From the NCBI GenBank assembly GCA_910577765.1, contig CAJTOV010000188.1:1-6283 (forward strand): a DNA stretch of 6,283 bases. Direction: 5' to 3'. Each line of letters begins with the position of its first letter. Within the stretch, counting starts at the first letter, position 1. Below the pieces are notes generated by a model. The model saw only the letters and a list, made by a program, of their open reading frames with translations. It searched no databases and was not told where the DNA came from. The position numbers were made by a program, and so were the translations under genes. This document shows, in pieces, positions 5,247-6,283 of the stretch. The DNA is from an uncultured Lachnospiraceae bacterium (GTDB lineage: Bacteria > Bacillota > Clostridia > Lachnospirales > Lachnospiraceae).

Positions 5247-6050
5247 ATGGAACCACTGGTCCTGACCAGCCTGCAAAATGGCATTCTCACATTGACTCTC
5301 AACAATCCGGCCCATTTAAATGCCTTGTCCCAGACTATGGCAGCGGCCCTCTATGATGAGCTGGAAAAAGCCCGCTACCAGCCGGACATCCGGGTTATCC
5401 TGCTGCGGGGTGCCGGTGGCACCTTCTGCGCCGGCGGGGATGTAAAGAGCATGAAAAACCGGACAGACTGTTACCGGGAGGGCCGGCTGCCCCAAACGGA
5501 TACCCGCCAGAACATGTGGAACTTAAACCGGCTGGTGCTCTCTGTCCGGGAAACGAAAAAGCTGGTCATTGCCTGGCTGGAAGGCTCCTGCGCCGGAGGT
5601 GGCCTGAGCCTTGCCATGGCCTGCGACTTTTCCATAGCCGAAGAATCCTGCAAAATGGTATTTGCCTTTGCCGGTATCGGACTGGCGCCGGATATGGGAT
5701 CCTCCCTGATGGCCTTAAACCGGCTGGGTCCGGCCAGAGCCACGGATCTGTTTATGACCGGTCGCCGCTTTTCCGCCGCCGATGCAGCTGCATGGGGCCT
5801 GATCACCCAGGCTGTCCCGGCTGTGGAACTAAAGGATACTATTACCCGGCTGGCTTCCCGGCTGGCTTCCGGACCGTCCAGGACCTACGGAGAGATCAAA
5901 GCCGCTGTAAACCGGATCTGCTATCCCGGACTCTACTCTGCCATGAGTCAGGAGGCAGACTGTGCAGACCGGCTGGTGCAAAGCCAGGACCATTGGGAAG
6001 CAGTAAATGCTTTTCTGGAAAAGCGCAAGCCCGTATTTACCGGAAGATAA
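5247..6050 (+). CDS. Enoyl-CoA hydratase/isomerase-family (crotonase) protein, isomerase-like
   Basis: A complete 267-residue crotonase. The first oxyanion-hole block is GTFCAGGDVKSM (58-69) and the second is GSCAGGGLSLAMACDFSIAE (113-132). The two glutamates needed by hydratases (Glu144 and Glu164 in rat crotonase, Glu111 and Glu131 in CaiD) align with Ser121 and, by aligning back from the PD motif, Phe141. It keeps an Asp at 149 in FAFAGIGLAPDMGSS (139-153), the pattern of PaaG-type isomerases and of other crotonase relatives that use an acid in that loop. The C-terminus WEAVNAFLEKRKPVFTGR also resembles PaaG and CaiD. It therefore more likely shifts a double bond in an enoyl-CoA than adds water; this is inference from family knowledge. 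It is first in a plus-strand unit with a second acyl-CoA synthetase, driven by a promoter with the shared 20-bp element. Confidence 0.93.
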   Translation: MEPLVLTSLQNGILTLTLNNPAHLNALSQTMAAALYDELEKARYQPDIRVILLRGAGGTFCAGGDVKSMKNRTDCYREGRLPQTDTRQNMWNLNRLVLSVRETKKLVIAWLEGSCAGGGLSLAMACDFSIAEESCKMVFAFAGIGLAPDMGSSLMALNRLGPARATDLFMTGRRFSAADAAAWGLITQAVPAVELKDTITRLASRLASGPSRTYGEIKAAVNRICYPGLYSAMSQEADCADRLVQSQDHWEAVNAFLEKRKPVFTGR

Positions 6051-6057
6051 TTCCGGT
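6039..6057 (+). other. Hairpin across the crotonase stop codon
   Basis: ACCGGAA (6039-6045) and TTCCGGT (6051-6057) form a perfect 7-bp stem with a GATAA loop; the stop codon TAA is in the loop. No T-run follows, so it is not an intrinsic terminator. It may protect the upstream message from 3' decay or tune expression of the downstream ligase. Confidence 0.4.
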
Positions 6058-6132
6058 TCCCAAAGTACGTCTGAAAATTACTTTCCGTCATCTGTGCGTC
6101 ACAGTTTGGCCTGAATGAGAATGGAGCTTCCT

Positions 6133-6283
6133 ATGATGATTCCCTATGATTTTCACTATGACCAGAACCGGGATTTCTCCCAGATTCTGAACTTTGGCGC
6201 TTCTGCCTGCCCGGACCGGACCGCAGTTATCTGCGGACAGAAACGTATCACCTATGCCCAGCTGAACCGGCGGGTAGACCGGC
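6133..6283 (+). CDS. Second AMP-forming acyl-CoA synthetase (ANL superfamily), N-terminal 50 residues, cut by window edge
   Basis: The reading frame is open to the right edge. Residues read MMIPYDFHYDQNRDFSQILN and continue with FGASACPDRTAVIC, then GQKRITYAQLNRRVDR. The 'A...PDR.A.i.....TYaqLn.rvdr' pattern is the N-terminal signature of acyl-CoA synthetases and adenylating enzymes; catalytic motifs lie beyond the window. Three in-frame ATGs are close together (6121, 6133, 6136). TGGAG at 6122-6126 sits 6 nt before 6133 and 9 nt before 6136, while 6121 has no ribosome site, so 6133 is preferred. It is 82 bp behind the crotonase gene and probably cotranscribed. It is clearly a different protein from the ligase at the left edge, so the locus carries two such enzymes. 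Substrate unknown; a non-ribosomal-peptide-type adenylation domain cannot be excluded from 50 residues but is unlikely here. Confidence 0.8.
   Translation, partial: MMIPYDFHYDQNRDFSQILNFGASACPDRTAVICGQKRITYAQLNRRVDR

Noticed and set aside
6092..6104. CTGTG-CGT-CACAG inverted repeat before the second ligase.
   Set aside because: The arms are 5 bp with only three T's after it, and it lacks the rest of the shared element; likely chance.

Overview
The window looks like a stretch of chromosome from an anaerobic Bacillota (Clostridia, plausibly a Lachnospiraceae-type gut bacterium). This is inferred from strong AGGAGG-type ribosome sites, moderately high GC coding sequence with AT-richer promoters, a PucR/CdaR-type regulator, and a CoA-transferase of the type used by amino-acid- and carnitine-fermenting clostridia. 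No RNA gene, mobile element or CRISPR array was found.

Layout, left to right. (1) 1-2019, minus strand: a two-gene operon with a family III (CaiB/BaiF/FldA-type) CoA-transferase first and the N-terminal part of an AMP-forming acyl-CoA synthetase 59 bp behind it, running off the left edge. (2) 2020-2235: a divergent control region. (3) 2236-3378, plus strand: a complete acyl-CoA dehydrogenase. (4) 3431-5017, minus strand: a 528-residue PucR-family regulator, convergent with the dehydrogenase. (5) 5018-5246: a second divergent control region with two perfect palindromes. (6) 5247-6050, plus strand: a crotonase-fold protein that looks like an enoyl-CoA isomerase rather than a hydratase, followed after 82 bp by the start of a second AMP-forming acyl-CoA synthetase running off the right edge.

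Together these classes (CoA-transferase, two CoA ligases, acyl-CoA dehydrogenase, crotonase) match the enzyme classes of the carnitine CaiA/B/C/D pathway and related anaerobic CoA-thioester pathways: an acid is activated to its CoA ester, the enoyl ester is isomerised or reduced, and CoA is recycled by transfer. The substrate cannot be read from the sequence. The crotonase lacks both hydratase glutamates, which argues against a simple carnitine copy.

The most notable signal is regulatory. A 20-bp element lies in front of the CoA-transferase and the crotonase (17 of 20 identical). At both it is centred about 42 bp upstream of the predicted transcription start, 20 nt before a -10 hexamer that lacks a good -35. 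A weaker third copy (14 of 20) precedes the dehydrogenase. This suggests one activator, most simply the PucR-type protein encoded in the middle, controlling all three transcription units.
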